Positions 17,054 through 35,722 of a stretch of 64,000 nucleotides of DNA are shown in pieces. Position 1 is the stretch's first letter; each line of letters opens with the position of its first letter. The DNA is taken from NCBI RefSeq assembly GCF_035594125.1, contig NC_087156.1, positions 20,846,997 through 20,910,996 of the forward strand, in the 5' to 3' direction. The DNA is from Scylla paramamosain. Taxonomy: Eukaryota > Arthropoda > Malacostraca > Decapoda > Portunidae. The notes below the pieces were generated by a model that was not told where the DNA came from, did no database searches, and saw only the letters and a program-made list of their open reading frames with translations. Position numbers and translations under genes: made by a program.

Positions 17054-17594
17054 AGTGACCCGCGCACCTCTCTTCCCCCGTGCGATCCCTGCAAGCGGAT
17101 TTAGCACCAGTGGTTCGTTTTAGCAGGGAAACCGTGCGTGAGGAGGACGTGCAAGGGGAGGCGAGTGTACGTAGGCGTGCGGTGGTGGTGGTGGTGGTGG
17201 TAGTGGTAGTTGTAATAGTGGTGAGGATGAGCCTTGCTGTGCGTTCCTGTGTTTTGCTGAGGTTTGCTGTGGGGTTGAGTGGGGCTTGCCGGGTTAAGGT
17301 CCTGGAGTTGATATGGGTTTTGTAGGGTTGATGTTGATTACTGGGGGTTTTCTGGAGGTTGTCACGGGGTTATTGTGGTTTGTCGTTCTTTCCTGGGGGT
17401 TTCTGTGGGGTTACAGGAGGTTATTGCGAATTGCTGGGGTTTCCTGGGTTTGCTGGGGCTGTTGCTCGTTCTGTGGATTAATATAAAGTGGCGTATAATG
17501 AAGGATTTCCGTCTTTGCTGTAGTATGTTGGTAGGGAATGAATGTAACGTACCTAGGTAATGCTGGTGCTGGTGTGGCTGTGTGTATGGATCTT

Positions 17595-18420
<826 letters not shown>

Positions 18421-18639
18421 CCCACCCTATCCCACCCCACCATACCCCACCAACATCTACAATCAGGAAGGTATAAAATAACATCTTGAGAGCCCCTGGT
18501 TATTGCGTTCATGAAGTGGGTGGCTGGTGGTCTCCGTCCCAGTCTGAGGGAGGAGGAGGAAGAAGGGGGGGGAGTAAGACTGGTAAGACTCGTAAGTTAC
18601 ATGCCTTTAAGTGCCTTGGTCTGATGGATATTGCTGGAG

Positions 18640-18800
18640 TAGTAGTAGTAGTAGTAGTAGTAGTAGGAGGAGGAGGAGGAGGAGGAGGAGGAGGGAGGAG
18701 GAGGAGGAGGAGGAGGTAGTGATGGTAGTGGTGGTTCATGCAGTGACGTGATTTGGTAGTAAGAGAAGAGGAAGTGAGGTGGTGGAGAAGGAGGAGGAGG
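18640..18800. repeat. (GTA)n-(GGA)n compound repeat
   Basis: GTA triplets at 18,640-18,665 pass into GGA triplets to 18,717; GGA-rich DNA returns at 18,785-18,802. Confidence 0.9.
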
Positions 18801-19020
18801 AGGGAATGATTCGTGTCTGCAGCACCTCCTCTCTTTCTCTCTCAGTAAGTGTCACTCAGTAATTGGAGACTTGCTAAGAAAGATTGTGAGTGAATGAGTT
18901 GCTGAGGGCGAGTGTGAGTGTGTGAGTGAGGTGTCCACTGCCCTGCTCATACTTCACGTCCACCACTCTCACTCTAGTACTGCTTTTCCATGGACTGCAG
19001 TGTACGTACATATAACACAC

Positions 19021-19033
19021 GCTCACACACACA

Positions 19034-19072
<39 letters not shown>
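19021..19072. repeat. (CA)n-(CT)n compound repeat
   Basis: A short CA run turns directly into (CT)n. Confidence 0.9.
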
Positions 19073-19076
<4 letters not shown>

Positions 19077-19212
19077 CGGGAATAAAAGCCATGTATCATT
19101 TTTCTGTATTGAACTGCTGCGATTCTGTCACCTGTTCACCTGCGCGCTCTTCACATCTCACCTCTCCACTCGCTCTCGCTTCCCTTACCACCACCACCAC
19201 CACCACCACTTA

Positions 19213-19460
19213 TGAGATCATATTATGAAACACTTCTGCGCCGCACCTCCTCTATTTTCAAAAGTACTAGTTGAAGTGACACGGATTTTTAAGGGTATTT
19301 TTTTTATGGTTCTAGTGACAAATTAACGATATTTTTACATTGCTAATAGGAGACAGGGTCTTGAGAACACGGCTAATCATCTCTATGGCCTTTGAAAAAT
19401 AGTCGTGGCTAGAGAGAGAGAGAGAGAGAGAGAGAGAAGCGTTTCAGGATACGGACTCAT
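19213..19460 (-). mobile_element. MITE-like element, family B, copy 2
   Basis: Reverse-complement relative of 3,390-3,612. Its ends (CATATTATGAAACACTTCTG, and GAAGCGTTTCAGGATACGG) are inverted repeats of each other. The body shares GGCTAATCATCT, GGCCTTTGAAAA and TAGTCGTGG with copy 1. A (GA)n run at 19,411-19,437 sits exactly where copy 1 has only a short CT run (3,410-3,421). Confidence 0.7.
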
Positions 19461-19582
19461 TGCTGCTCCCACCGCTTCCTGTTCCCTTCTGCGCCAATAC
19501 TGTCTCTCATTTTTACCATGAACGCGAGGAAGGAGCTTAGCAGATGTCATTATTTATTCACTCCTAGTTGTTGACCGCTAAA

Positions 19583-20190
<608 letters not shown>

Positions 20191-21328
20191 CATTCTTTAT
20201 TTTCTACCCTTGTCTGCATGTTTTCGCTTTTTTTTCCTTCCACAGTTTTTCTTTTCATCCTTGTTCCTATTCCAGCCTTTCTTTTTGTCGCCTTTGTGTT
20301 CTTTCTTTTCAGTGTCTCCTATTTCACGCTTCCTTTCATCCTGTTTTTACCTATGTGTATTTTTTTCCTATTCCTAAGATTCTCTTCTTAATATTTTTCT
20401 TTTTAGTGTTTATTTGATCTTATTCTCATCTTTTACCCTTTTTCCATTTTCCTTTTTCTTTTCTTAATTGTCTTTTAATATTTTTTTCTTGCCTCATTTC
20501 ACTTTTTTTCACCGTCTATCTCTACTTCTTACTGTTTCTTCTTTATCTGACATTTTCCTGTTCCAGTCTTTCTTTTTTCCATTTTTCATTTCTTGTTTTC
20601 TTACTCTCATTTCCTGGTTCCTTTCATCCTGCTTCACCTTGTGTCTCTATATATTTCTCCCACTCCTACCTTCCTATTTTCTTTTTCCTCTTTTTCGTGT
20701 CTCTCAACATTTCCCACTTCCTGCCCTCACCTTTCCCCCCTGTTTCCATTCTTACTTCTTTCCTTCCCTCTCCTGTTTCAGTCTGTCACCCTGCTTGTAC
20801 GTTCCCCTACGTCAGTCCTCGTATTTCCACCTTTATGTGCTCCCCTCACCTAACCCTCTTACTGCCTAACCTACCTTTACCTTACCTTACCTTGCCTTAC
20901 CAAAGTGTCATATCTCTTAGGACGACGATAACCACGGCCTGCCTCAGTGTCTCTGCTTTCTTATCAACTGGAGTACTTGAGCTGCAGACGTTCTTACTTG
21001 CATGCCGTCCAGCTCCTCCGTCAGCGCCTTCTGCGGGAGTGTTTTTCATTCCTGTAGTTCCGAATAAGCTTGTCATTTAAAACCACACCTGGAATCTCGT
21101 GTACTGGAGGAGATGAAATGTTTTGCCGACGTCTTGATAAACGAGAAAAGGTTAGATTTGTCTGCTAGGGAGATACAGGCGACGTTATCTTGTAATTTCC
21201 TCCTGTTACCTCCATCAGTCAGTTTGTCTAAGTGCTCTTGTCTTGTCTTGACGTTTTAGTGATAGATGTTCTGTTCTTTTTTTGTTTGTCACATGCTTCA
21301 GAAGCTCACCTGTTTGTTTGCCCCTTTT

Positions 21329-21552
21329 TAAACCCTTTCACTGCTATTTGACACACTTTTTCCTTAATTACTAGTCACTCTAAGACATCTTTTCTTGCTC
21401 CATAGTCACCTCCAAACACTGTACTGCCTAGAAATTGCAAAACTTTTTTTTTTTTCTCTCTCTCTCTCTCTCCTTCTTTCATGTAGATGCTCATGAAGAT
21501 TCCATACATTGCTTCTTGTGCTGTGAATTGGTGTATATCGCAGTGAAAGTAA
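21329..21552 (-). mobile_element. MITE-like element, family A, copy 1
   Basis: Ends TTAAACCCTTTCACTGC and GCAGTGAAAGTAA are inverted repeats. The body matches the reverse complement of the copies at 22,184 and 24,193 (CACTCTAAGACATC, TAGTCACCTCC, AGAAATTGCAAAA, GTAGATGCTCATGAAG). Internally a (CT)n run at 21,456-21,472 replaces sequence present in the other copies. Confidence 0.75.
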
Positions 21553-21610
21553 CATACCAATTTCCCTCTAATTGTGTCTTCAGTACCTCTACATCTCTTC
21601 CCTCCCCTCT

Positions 21611-21945
21611 AGGTGTTCGAGTTGTTTTTGTTACATGACGTAGCGTAGCCCAGAAAGTTCATGTGTTTGTCTGCTCCTTATAGTAGCAAACAGTGATTCT
21701 CTTCCGTACGTCAACCCTCCAGTACCTCCGCATTTGTTTTATCTCTTTATCCACGAAACCTTCATCCTTCCCCTCGAGATATGTTCTAGTTGTTTTGTCA
21801 CATGACGTAACCTAGAAAGTTCATCTGTTTGTCCGCTCTTTACAGTACACAGTAATTCTCTTCCGTACGCCGACTCTCTCCAGTACCTCCGTATTTGTTT
21901 TCCCTCTCTGTCCATGAAACCTTCATCACCTTCCCTCCCTCTTCC
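21611..21945 (+). repeat. Tandem duplication, unit about 169 bases
   Basis: Two direct copies, starting near 21,611 and 21,780. They share GTTACATGACGTA/GTCACATGACGTA, AGAAAGTTCAT, TTCTCTTCCGTACG, CAGTACCTCCG and GAAACCTTCATC. Confidence 0.85.
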
Positions 21946-22183
21946 TCTTGCAAATCCTAATGGTGGTAACTTGAGGTCTCCGTTTATCATCTTTCTTCAT
22001 CGTCAAAGTCCCGCAGCCATACACACACGCATCCTGTTCGTATTGATGTCTTACCTCACTTCCATTTTCCATGTTCCCCTTCCTGCAACACCCTCTGGAC
22101 CCATCTTCGCTTAGCTATTTTGATCTTGTCGTTCTTAGCTCTGCTCCTTAACCGAAACATGACCAATTCACTATACTGAGACC

Positions 22184-22397
22184 TTAACCCCTTCACTGCC
22201 ACACGGAACAATTAGCAGCACCAGAAGCAATGCGTGAAGTCTTTATTAGCATCTACAAGGAAGTTAGCGATGAAAAAGAATGTATTTTGCGAATTTCTTC
22301 CCAGTTCAAAGATAGGATGTGGCTGTGGAACACATAAAGATGTCTCAGAGTGATTGGTAATTAGGAAAAGGTGTACCAGGTGGCAGTCAAAGGGTTA
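22184..22397 (+). mobile_element. MITE-like element, family A, copy 2
   Basis: 214 bases bounded by TTAACCCCTTCACTGCCA and its inverted counterpart TGGCAGTCAAAGGGTTA. No coding capacity. It aligns by eye over its full length with 24,193-24,409 in the same orientation. TTA at both outer edges may be part of the target. Confidence 0.8.
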
Positions 22398-22509
22398 GAT
22401 CCTCATGCCGTTGCTCTTAGGTATCTTCCTTAATCAAACTATTCTAACCAATTAATTACAATGAACCATTAAAGCCTCCTGCCCTTCCTCTAACCTCACA
22501 CATGCTCTC

Positions 22510-23070
<561 letters not shown>

Positions 23071-23688
23071 AACTGTGAGAACAAAAGTGACAAGGATTAC
23101 TGTAGTACCAGCTGCTCCGTATCACTCTCACGATCATAAAAGCGCGAGATTCAAACCATAAAATAAAAAAAAAGTTCACATACCTACTGGAAATGAAAAG
23201 TTTAGGGACTGTTCACGTATTCAAACATTTCTCGATACATTTAATCTTTTTCCTCCTGCTGCTCTGTTATACTCCCTTCCTTCACTCCTGGGTGGCGCCA
23301 CGCTATAGCTGCACAAAAGAGCGAGATGCGTAAGATGATTAGCCATTCAACACCATAAACAAATACCAGCCTTATTGTATCCTATTACTAGTTAGCATAG
23401 TGTAAACAAAGATTTAAACGTAATAGACGAGTAAGTATAGATAATAGCCCATTGATTAGATAAATGTATCAGCGTCTGTTACTTGTTGGGGTTGAGTAAA
23501 GAAAGGTTTGAATGTAATAGATGAATGAGTAATGTTAATTTTGAACCCCATCCATTAAAGAGATGTATTGTCCTTTACTTTATAGGATCCTGTAACTGCA
23601 TCTGTGGTATAATGCAAGTGATGCTGCGTTACCGGAAAGGATTAATAGCAAAAGAAAAAAAAAACACTTCACTCGTTCCTATAACTAA

Positions 23689-24170
23689 TTAACCCTTTGG
23701 CTGCTGACACATTTTATTTGAGTAGTTCTGGGTAGTTTTTTTTTTTTTTTTTTACTTTGCATGAATTGAACTACAAGATTGAGGACAAAAAGCTTTTCTA
23801 AAATATACTTTCGATAACCTCTTCCTTTCCTGTGAGCGTTACCTATCAAAATTATAATATCTAAATTTGTGAGTGTCATCTTTCAAAAATTGGAATATAA
23901 ATTTGTGAGTGTCATCTTTCAGAATTATAATAAAGATTTCTGTGTGTTATCTTTCCAAAGTATAGTAAAAATGTGCGTGTCATCTTTCAAAAATTATAAT
24001 CTAAGCTTGCGATCGTTACCTTTCGACATTAAATAAGAAAAAAATGCGAGTTATCTTTCAGAATTATGAAAAAAAGTGTGTGAATTTTGTCTTTCAAAAT
24101 TAAATTATTATCTTAACTTCCACAAGAGCACTAGTCAAGTAAGAACGAGCCATACAGATCAAAGTGTTAA
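23689..24170. mobile_element. Possible larger inverted-repeat element holding a degenerate minisatellite
   Basis: TTAACCCTTTGGCTGCTG at the left and GATCAAAGTGTTAA at the right are weak inverted repeats similar to family A ends. Between them, about seven diverged units of 40-50 bases with the core GTGTCATCTTTCAAAAATT fill 23,800-24,110. The element boundaries are uncertain; the internal repeat is clear. Confidence 0.45.
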
Positions 24171-24192
24171 GAAAGTGTATGTTCTTGTAGCG

Positions 24193-24409
24193 TTAACCCT
24201 TTCACTGGTATACGAAACAATGAATACCACCAGAAGTAATACATGAAACCTTTATAAGCATCTAAAAAAAAAAAAAAAGCGGATTAAAAAGAATAGATTT
24301 TGCAATTGCTACCCAGTTTAAAGATTACATGTGGCTGTAGAGCAAGTAAAGATGTCTCAAAATTATCAGTAATTAAGGAGAGATGTACTAAATAGCAGTC
24401 AAAGGGTTA
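24193..24409 (+). mobile_element. MITE-like element, family A, copy 3
   Basis: 217 bases from TTAACCCTTTCACTGG to CAGTCAAAGGGTTAA. The interior shares ACCAGAAG, AAGATGTCTCA, ATGTGGCTGTAGA and CCCAGTTTAAAGAT with copies 2 and 4. Confidence 0.8.
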
Positions 24410-24657
24410 AAGAACATTACTATTTGTTCTTATAAGTTTACTGCACAATCCTTCCACGTGTCCGTCGAGCAAGAGAATGGAAAGGAGGAAAAGGAGGAGG
24501 AGGATTAAGAGGAGGAGGAACGGGAAGAAGAAATAAGATGGCATGGTAATGGTAGTGAGTTATTGGCAAAGGAATGAAAGGGAATATGATGTAAAAATCT
24601 TCCTAGTGATACACTGAAGGACTTGGGATTGTTTGGGTATGAAAAGGAAGTTCGTAT

Positions 24658-25312
<655 letters not shown>

Positions 25313-25692
25313 GTCTGTGCCTGACGGTGCGCTAAGGTGCATGTGTCGGTGTGCAGGTGAAGGGGAGGGCGGCAGGTGTCGTGGGCTGCGGTACTGCTAG
25401 TTACCCCGCGGCTCAATATTGTTTTATTCTGTGGACGAATCCGAGCAGAATTTTTAGTCACAATTTTGTGCATTTCTTTCTTGCAGGAGGCTGGCGATCC
25501 CCGGGCCGCAACTCACAGGCTCGCGGCACGGGGCTCGGGGCTCGGGGGCTCGTTCCACTCTGGGGGCGAAGGGATTTAGTTTAAAATAATAGTTTGTTGC
25601 ATTTTCTTTACCGTGTATTCATTTATAAACAGTTTTAAAACGAGCACCAAGGCTCAGCCCCAAGTGGCTGCCCCGATGCGCTGCCTCAGGAC

Positions 25693-27172
<1,480 letters not shown>

Positions 27173-27418
27173 CGTGCAGTCACCTGAGACTAATTATAAT
27201 ACATTATATGGTTTGTAATCACGGCAACAACAAAAAATATTTGGAAGGAAACAGATTGTTGGTTTAATTTCCCGTTTGATGTTCCGGGTTCTTTTCCTGA
27301 TTGTGGGCTTCACCCCTTCACCCTTCACCGCTCACCTATCACCTATCACTATCAATCTCTATATGCCTTGGGACAAATTGCTACTACCTGGGATTTGATT
27401 GCTAACTTTAGATTTGTC

Positions 27419-27419
<1 letters not shown>

Positions 27420-27486
<67 letters not shown>

Positions 27487-27728
27487 GAGTAAGGGGACAT
27501 AGCAGGAGCGGGGTGGCTGTAGGCAGGAGTGCGGGAGGCCTCTCGATCCCAGCCGCCGCGCCTCCCACGTTAAAGCTGCTCCCCCACAGGACACTACTGT
27601 AGTCTTGCCAGGAGGAAGCGAGCCTTCTCCGCCTCTCCGCCAGCCAGAGCCACCAGCGCTCCTCAGTAGGGCCTGGCCACCTCACCACCTCACGACGTCA
27701 CCACTCAGCCACTACGTCTACTACATGT

Positions 27729-27810
<82 letters not shown>
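27420..27810. repeat. (GT)n and (CT)n microsatellites
   Basis: (GT)n 27,420-27,485; (CT)n 27,729-27,810. Confidence 0.95.
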
Positions 27811-27814
<4 letters not shown>

Positions 27815-28260
27815 GTCCACCTATTTTCTCGTCTCGCTTCTGTTTGTTTCTCTGCCAGCTTTTCCGTCTCTCCTGTCTCAGCTTCTCTTCTTCTCTTACT
27901 GTCTTTCTCTCGTCTGTCTCTCCGTCTGTTTTTTTTTTCCGCCTCTGCCATTTTTTTTCTATCTTCCCGTCTTCATCCTGTCTACTTCCGCCTATCTTCC
28001 CGTCTAATTTCTGTCTTTCTGTCTATCTCCTCGTCTTTTCCCAATCTGTCTCTGCCTATTTTCCCATCTCCCTACCGTCCATCATTCCATTTTCCCGTCT
28101 TCCTCATGTCTGTCTCCACCTCCCTTTTTGTTTCTCTCTCTCGTCCTTCTGCCTAACTTTCCATCTTTCTCCATTTATCCATCTACCTCCCGTCCTTTTT
28201 TTTTTTTTCTATCTTACCGTCTACCTCTACCTTTCTTTCCATCCCCCCTTACGTCTCTGT
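27811..28260. repeat. Degenerate pyrimidine minisatellite
   Basis: TCTATCTTCCCGTCT-like words of 12-14 bases recur with T-run interruptions; almost no purine stretches. It continues from the (CT)n run and probably derives from it. Confidence 0.6.
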
Positions 28261-28463
28261 CTTCCTGCTTCCCTCCTTTCTTAATCCAAGTAGGAATAGG
28301 TCTCCCTCCCTCAAGTCCCGCGTACCTTCCCGCCGCTTCACGTAGTAACACTAGACTGGCCCAGGAAGTCTGTCCCGTCACCTCGCAGTCCACGCCCGGA
28401 ACCAGACAGCACCATTCGGGACGTTCGATTCTTTCACTGGCGAGGCTCGGAGGGGGCGAGATG

Positions 28464-28525
28464 GTGGCGTGGCGTGGTGTGGCTTGGCGTGGTTTGGTTT
28501 GGCCTGGCGTAGCTTGGCGTGGCCG
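28464..28525 (+). repeat. GGCGT/GGCTT pentamer repeat
   Basis: GGCGT, GGTGT, GGCTT, GGTTT and GGCCT pentamers in tandem, about eleven units. Confidence 0.75.
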
Positions 28526-28564
28526 GCCAGACTCTCTTCTTTCACGGGTGTACTTTGGAATGTC

Positions 28565-29002
<438 letters not shown>

Positions 29003-29029
29003 ACCGCCACCACCACCACCACCATCGCC

Positions 29030-31970
29030 AATCACTCATACTCGTATGTGTCAGGTAGCGTTCAGATGCAAGTAAGTGCTGGTGATGCCATACGAGGACG
29101 TGCAGGTTTGGCGAGGGAGGGAGGGAAGCAGGGCGAGGCGAGGCTGGCGGGCGGGCGGCAGATGGCGGGTGGTGGTGGTGGGCGGCGTGATGGGTTTGTC
29201 AGGCGTGGGTGGCACAACTTGGTGTCTGAAGGGCCGTGAGAGCAACATTGCTTACAAGAGCCACCCACGCCCAATATCTCTCCACATGGTGAGATCCTGC
29301 TGCACCTCCTCCCGCCCCTCCTCCCGCCTCTCCCGCCGCCCCCTCCCCTGCGGTGCAACTCGGTGAGAAATGGTCCTGTATGCAGCCTCAGCCTTGTCCC
29401 TCGGCAATGCTCAGATTACCTGGCTATTGATTGTGCTTTAGTGATCAGGTGACGTCAGAGGTGAGGTTTGTTTACCAATCCTCGAGGCAGGCGACCCATG
29501 CAAGCGTGGTGGTGGCGGCGGCGGTGGTGGCGGCGGCGGCAGCTTCTCCGTGCCTATCAGTGTAGGGCTACAATCACCTGACGTGGCCTGAAACATGATG
29601 TGCTCTGGGTTTGATGTAAAAAGAAAGAGGCGCACGTAACATTCCTGTTGAGACGCACGGCTCAAAAGGCACTTCTCGTTTCAGGCTTAAAGCTGGTTGA
29701 CTAGCGAAGACTTTCAGTGAAAAGAAAAAAAAATCACTTGAAGGTGAAGTGAACGTGCGCAGACTCCCTCCTCCTATTCTAATTATACCGCAGCCTTGGT
29801 TTTACTTAGCTAAATACTTTTCTCTAAGAGTGGCCGTTTTCTTTCCACTCATTACTTATGTAGCTCTGAGAGCTGTTGTGTTGTTCCTTAAGCGGTGGGG
29901 GCGCCGGTGGCTGTCTCCCAGCGCCGCAAGCCTCGCCACCTGTCCGGGCTCACCTGGTCGTGGACTGCCCCACCGTGTTACAACAATTACTATCGACGCA
30001 CATGCCGAGTACATGTTTTGATATTCATGATGGACTGCAAATTGTGACCAATGCCGAACCGAAATTGGGGCGAGGAGAGATAGTCCGAATGTAAGCCATC
30101 CCGGGAGGTCACCCGCGTGTATAACCGTGTTAGTGTGAGAGGATCATGTCAAGGGTCCGCTGAACCAGCCATTTGACGTGAGTGTGAGTCACGTGACAGA
30201 CTGCGTCATAGTCGTTGCATCACTGCCATGCTGTCCTAGCCTGGCCAGGAGAGCGACACACCCCCCAACACAACGGTGCACGGGAGGAGCGGCACCCTGG
30301 ACCTCATCACTGTGGTGGTGGTGTAGGTGCCTTTCTGCCGGGGGCAACAGGCACACAGAACTTGGCCATCACTGTGCTTGCCCGCTTGCTTGTTCCTTGT
30401 TCTCCCTTTATAGTTTGGCACGGACGGTGACGCTGGTGGCCAGGTGAGTGCGTCACACCTCGAACAGTCCTGGCGTGGCGGCGGCCAGGGCAAGGAGTGG
30501 CTGGGTCGTTATCACCATCAGGCCGCCACTCTCCCTCCGCCCCCGCACTGCTGCCTCACCTCTACTTCCATATCGCTGCTCCGCGCCGCCACCCGCAGCA
30601 AATTCCAATTTCAAATCTTCTGTAAGTTGTGCAGACTTACAAATCCGCGTAGTGTGTATGTTGAGAACTCTGAAGTGGAGTACGGGGCGGAGACGGCGGG
30701 TGACGCCCCGGGAGGAATGTTCGGGCGTGTCGTGGTTGGAGGCAGTAAATACTTGATTAACGTGGTGGCAGCAGAAGGGCCGCCACACAACGTACATGCG
30801 GGCGCCAGGAGTGGCATGCGCAAGTTTTCCTGTAAAAAGAATAAATAAAGCGAAGGTTGGGGGGTAGGGAGGGAGGGAGGAGCTGGTGTGTGTTATCGGC
30901 GCCCCATCCCCAGAGGTGTGCGGGGTGGGAGGGGGAAGGGAAGTGCTCACCGCTGGCCAGTTATTTGAGTTGTGGAGAAGAGGAAAGCAGTGGATGGGTG
31001 ACATTGCTGCAAATGACGATGTGCCGGATACTTCACCTCCTCCTCCCCCTGAGTGGTGAGTAGGGTGGGTCAGGGTGCCACTGGAAGCCTGGGGGAGGGG
31101 CGCCGTACCACACCCTCCCCTGATGCCTGTCCTGCCCTGTTCAATCACTGTTTGATCTCCACCCTTGACCCCACCTCATACTGCTCCACCTTCCGCTGCT
31201 ACACCCTCGCTCTCACCCCAAGGCCTCGCCCCGCGGTGTAGTAGGACGCTCCCGGTGTTCATATTTCAGGGTTAACTTGACGTTCCTGCCTCTAAGTAAT
31301 CTCATTCCTGGGACAAAACAGACGTGGAATTTATTGTCCCTGATGACAAGACTTCCACGTAAGTGAGTCCAGAATGCCAGCCAATGCCCAGCGGGAAGTG
31401 GAAGGCTTCATAAACCAAAAACAAATGTGAATAGTATCGGTGAGTCATTCGCCTCTAAGTTTGGCCTAGTATTCGGAGTAGGTTGGCACTATCGACCCCT
31501 CTGTTATCTTTATTATGTGGATACAGGCGAGATTTTTTGTTGTTGTTTTTTGTACTTATCGGAGACTCGATGGGTTATCATTCAAGCGAAAGTAGTCATT
31601 TAACTTACAATTTCAATGGAACGTTCTTCCTTATGATCTTACTTTCCTTTCCTGCCCTTGAAGAAACACGTGCATGTCTCCTATGTGTCCTCGCGGGGCA
31701 TCCCATTGCTGACGAAGACGTGTCTGGATCACCACCCATCACATCCTGACGAGGCGAAAAGTGAGCCGTTCAGACCGCACATGAAAGGCAGTGGCTATCG
31801 CACCATCCAGCCGCGCCATTCAGGGCCTTCCGGGGTGTGGGAGGAAATCGAACTTATACTCGAAAACCTTCTCCCGTTCGGATCAGAAGATGGGAATCTG
31901 TAATAACATCCCTCCTGCGGCAACACAAACAGCGAGGAACCCACCGGGACTGCGCTCGTTTCATGTTACC
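29030..31970. other. Intronic unique DNA, GC-richer
   Basis: About 2.9 kb without long repeats except a GGT/GGC run near 29,505-29,543. Frames of up to about 230 codons occur here, but they lack family resemblance and consistent splice context. CpG-containing patches might hold regulatory DNA. No gene is supported. Confidence 0.5.
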
Positions 31971-31974
31971 AGTA

Positions 31975-33500
<1,526 letters not shown>

Positions 33501-33767
33501 CTCAGATCCGTAACCTACACTAATAACAACGTGATATCCGCTGATAAGCCTTTATTATGCATCTCATCATCTGTTCACGCGTACAAGAAACGTGTGTAAT
33601 ATAGTTTTTATCTCACTTGTAAAGGGGTAGAAAATGCTGAAAAAAAAAAAAAAAACATTAATTACTATCTGTGAAGAGGAAGTTGAATCAAAAAGTGTTT
33701 TAACAGTTCTACGCTCCCATTGCTTCTCTCCCACCCACAGAATTCAGTTGAGTTTCCCCGCCATTCG

Positions 33768-33889
<122 letters not shown>

Positions 33890-34124
33890 TTTTTTATCAC
33901 CCAGCCATCATATAACTATTAGCACATGTAATTTGTAGCAATGTAATTTGAATTTATTTAATTTATGATTATAACCAAAACTTAGGTAATAATTATAATT
34001 TGATGGTTTCCGTTCGAGATCAATCACTGTCTTTATTTTTCATTTAATTTTCGCTTTAGTACCACTTGTAAGCGTCACTTTAAGAATAATAGATGAATAA
34101 ATTTTAGTGTGTAGATTTTAGACC

Positions 34125-34460
34125 GCTTTTTCAAATAGCCCAAACCAATTTCACCTGGCTGAAATGAAAGTTATTGACGTTTCCTAGGGTGTCTTCTTGC
34201 TCCAAGTGATAGTTTAACAAGTATTCTACACCATCAGTGGAAAAAAAAAAAAGAATGAGAACCAGGCTAATCATCTCCTCGGCCTTTTGAAATAATCACA
34301 GTTCAAACCACTTTCAACAGGCTATAGTGAAAGTTACTAACTTTTCCAAAGGTGTTTCCACACTCCAAGCTATAGTTTAATAAGTATTCTACACCATCAG
34401 TGGGAAAAAAAACATACATGGGAACCAAGCTTATCATCCTGCCTTTTGATATAGGACTGA
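34125..34460 (+). repeat. Tandem duplication related to family B
   Basis: Two direct copies of about 160 bases, boundary near 34,294. They share AAACCA, TGAAAGTTA, TCTACACCATCAGTGG, an A run and GAACCA(G/A)GCT-ATCATC-GCCTTTTGA. The last segment also occurs in the family B elements, so this is probably a duplicated, decayed family B interior. Confidence 0.7.
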
Positions 34461-34834
34461 GAGCCTGGAGAGTTTCAAAACACATGCCTTTGACTAGATA
34501 CGCGTGGGTAGCCCTTGACCTTAGTGAACCTCAGGTGGGTGAGGGTCCAGTAGGCGGGTTGGTGTAGCTGCTTGTCGAGGGAGGGCGAGACAAGGAGGGA
34601 CTGGCGTTCCTCTCTCTATTGTATCTGTTAAAAGTGGTTACTGTCGTGTCTCTAATGTTATTTAATGCTGTAATCATCTCCGTCCTCTAAATAGATGAAT
34701 AATAATTATTATTCACCTTTTTATAATCCCACCTAGAGGGAATATTACCGTGTTTTTATTTATTTTTTCTTAGAATATTTCGTACCAAGAGTTACATATT
34801 GACGTACCCACTTTTCAGCAGACGAAAGTTTTTC

Positions 34835-34838
<4 letters not shown>

Positions 34839-34909
<71 letters not shown>
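34839..34909. repeat. (GA)n microsatellite
   Basis: Pure (GA)n of about 71 bases. Confidence 0.97.
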
Positions 34910-34913
<4 letters not shown>

Positions 34914-35064
34914 TGTTACAACAGTTAATTACGCTTTGTCTTGTCGCTAATTGGCTGAGTTGGCACACAGCGGGCTAGCCAATGAGCCATCAGTCAGCAA
35001 TCAGCGGCGCGGACACAATAACCTGTCTCTTGCCTGCACAGATGCGAGGGCTGAAGAACACAGA

Positions 35065-35475
35065 AAGAAAGGACAGTATAAAATTATAACCGGCCTCATC
35101 CTTGCTCTTCACGTCATTGTAATAAAGAAATATCTATATACCAGGATAGATAGAAAGAAAGGAAATATAACAAGATAAATATACTCATCCTTGCTTTTTT
35201 CGTCTCAACGTAATGGAAAAATCTATTTGTATATAATGATAGAATGAAAGAAAAGAAATACAAGAAAATTAACTCGGTTCATCCTCGCTTTCCACGGGAT
35301 CGTAATAAATAAAAAAAAGAAGAAAAGATAAAAAATATCATAGCATTTTTACTTCACCGAATTAAACATGAATAAAAGAAGAAAATGCAGAATAAAAAGA
35401 ATAAAGATTTAGTTCACCTTTGAATTTTTACTTCGACACATTAAACGTTCCCTGAAGTAATAAAAAGAGAAAAGA
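35065..35475 (+). repeat. Degenerate minisatellite, unit about 95-100 bases
   Basis: Four to five diverged units carrying CTCATCCTTGCT, TTCACGTCATTGTAATAAA and AAGAAAGGAAATATAA-like parts. A-richness increases in the later units. Confidence 0.65.
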
Positions 35476-35579
35476 AAAAAAAGTAATTGAGTCAGCCATT
35501 GCATTTCACGTCGCCACATTACGTAAGTATTCTCCGTAGTAAGTCATTTGTTTGGTGCTGTCCCCTCTCATTACCACCA

Positions 35580-35722
<143 letters not shown>

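Noticed and set aside
30453..31148. 231-codon - strand frame
   Set aside because: It has no recognisable motif or splice context, is rich in His, Thr and Pro from composition, and is probably chance in GC-rich DNA.
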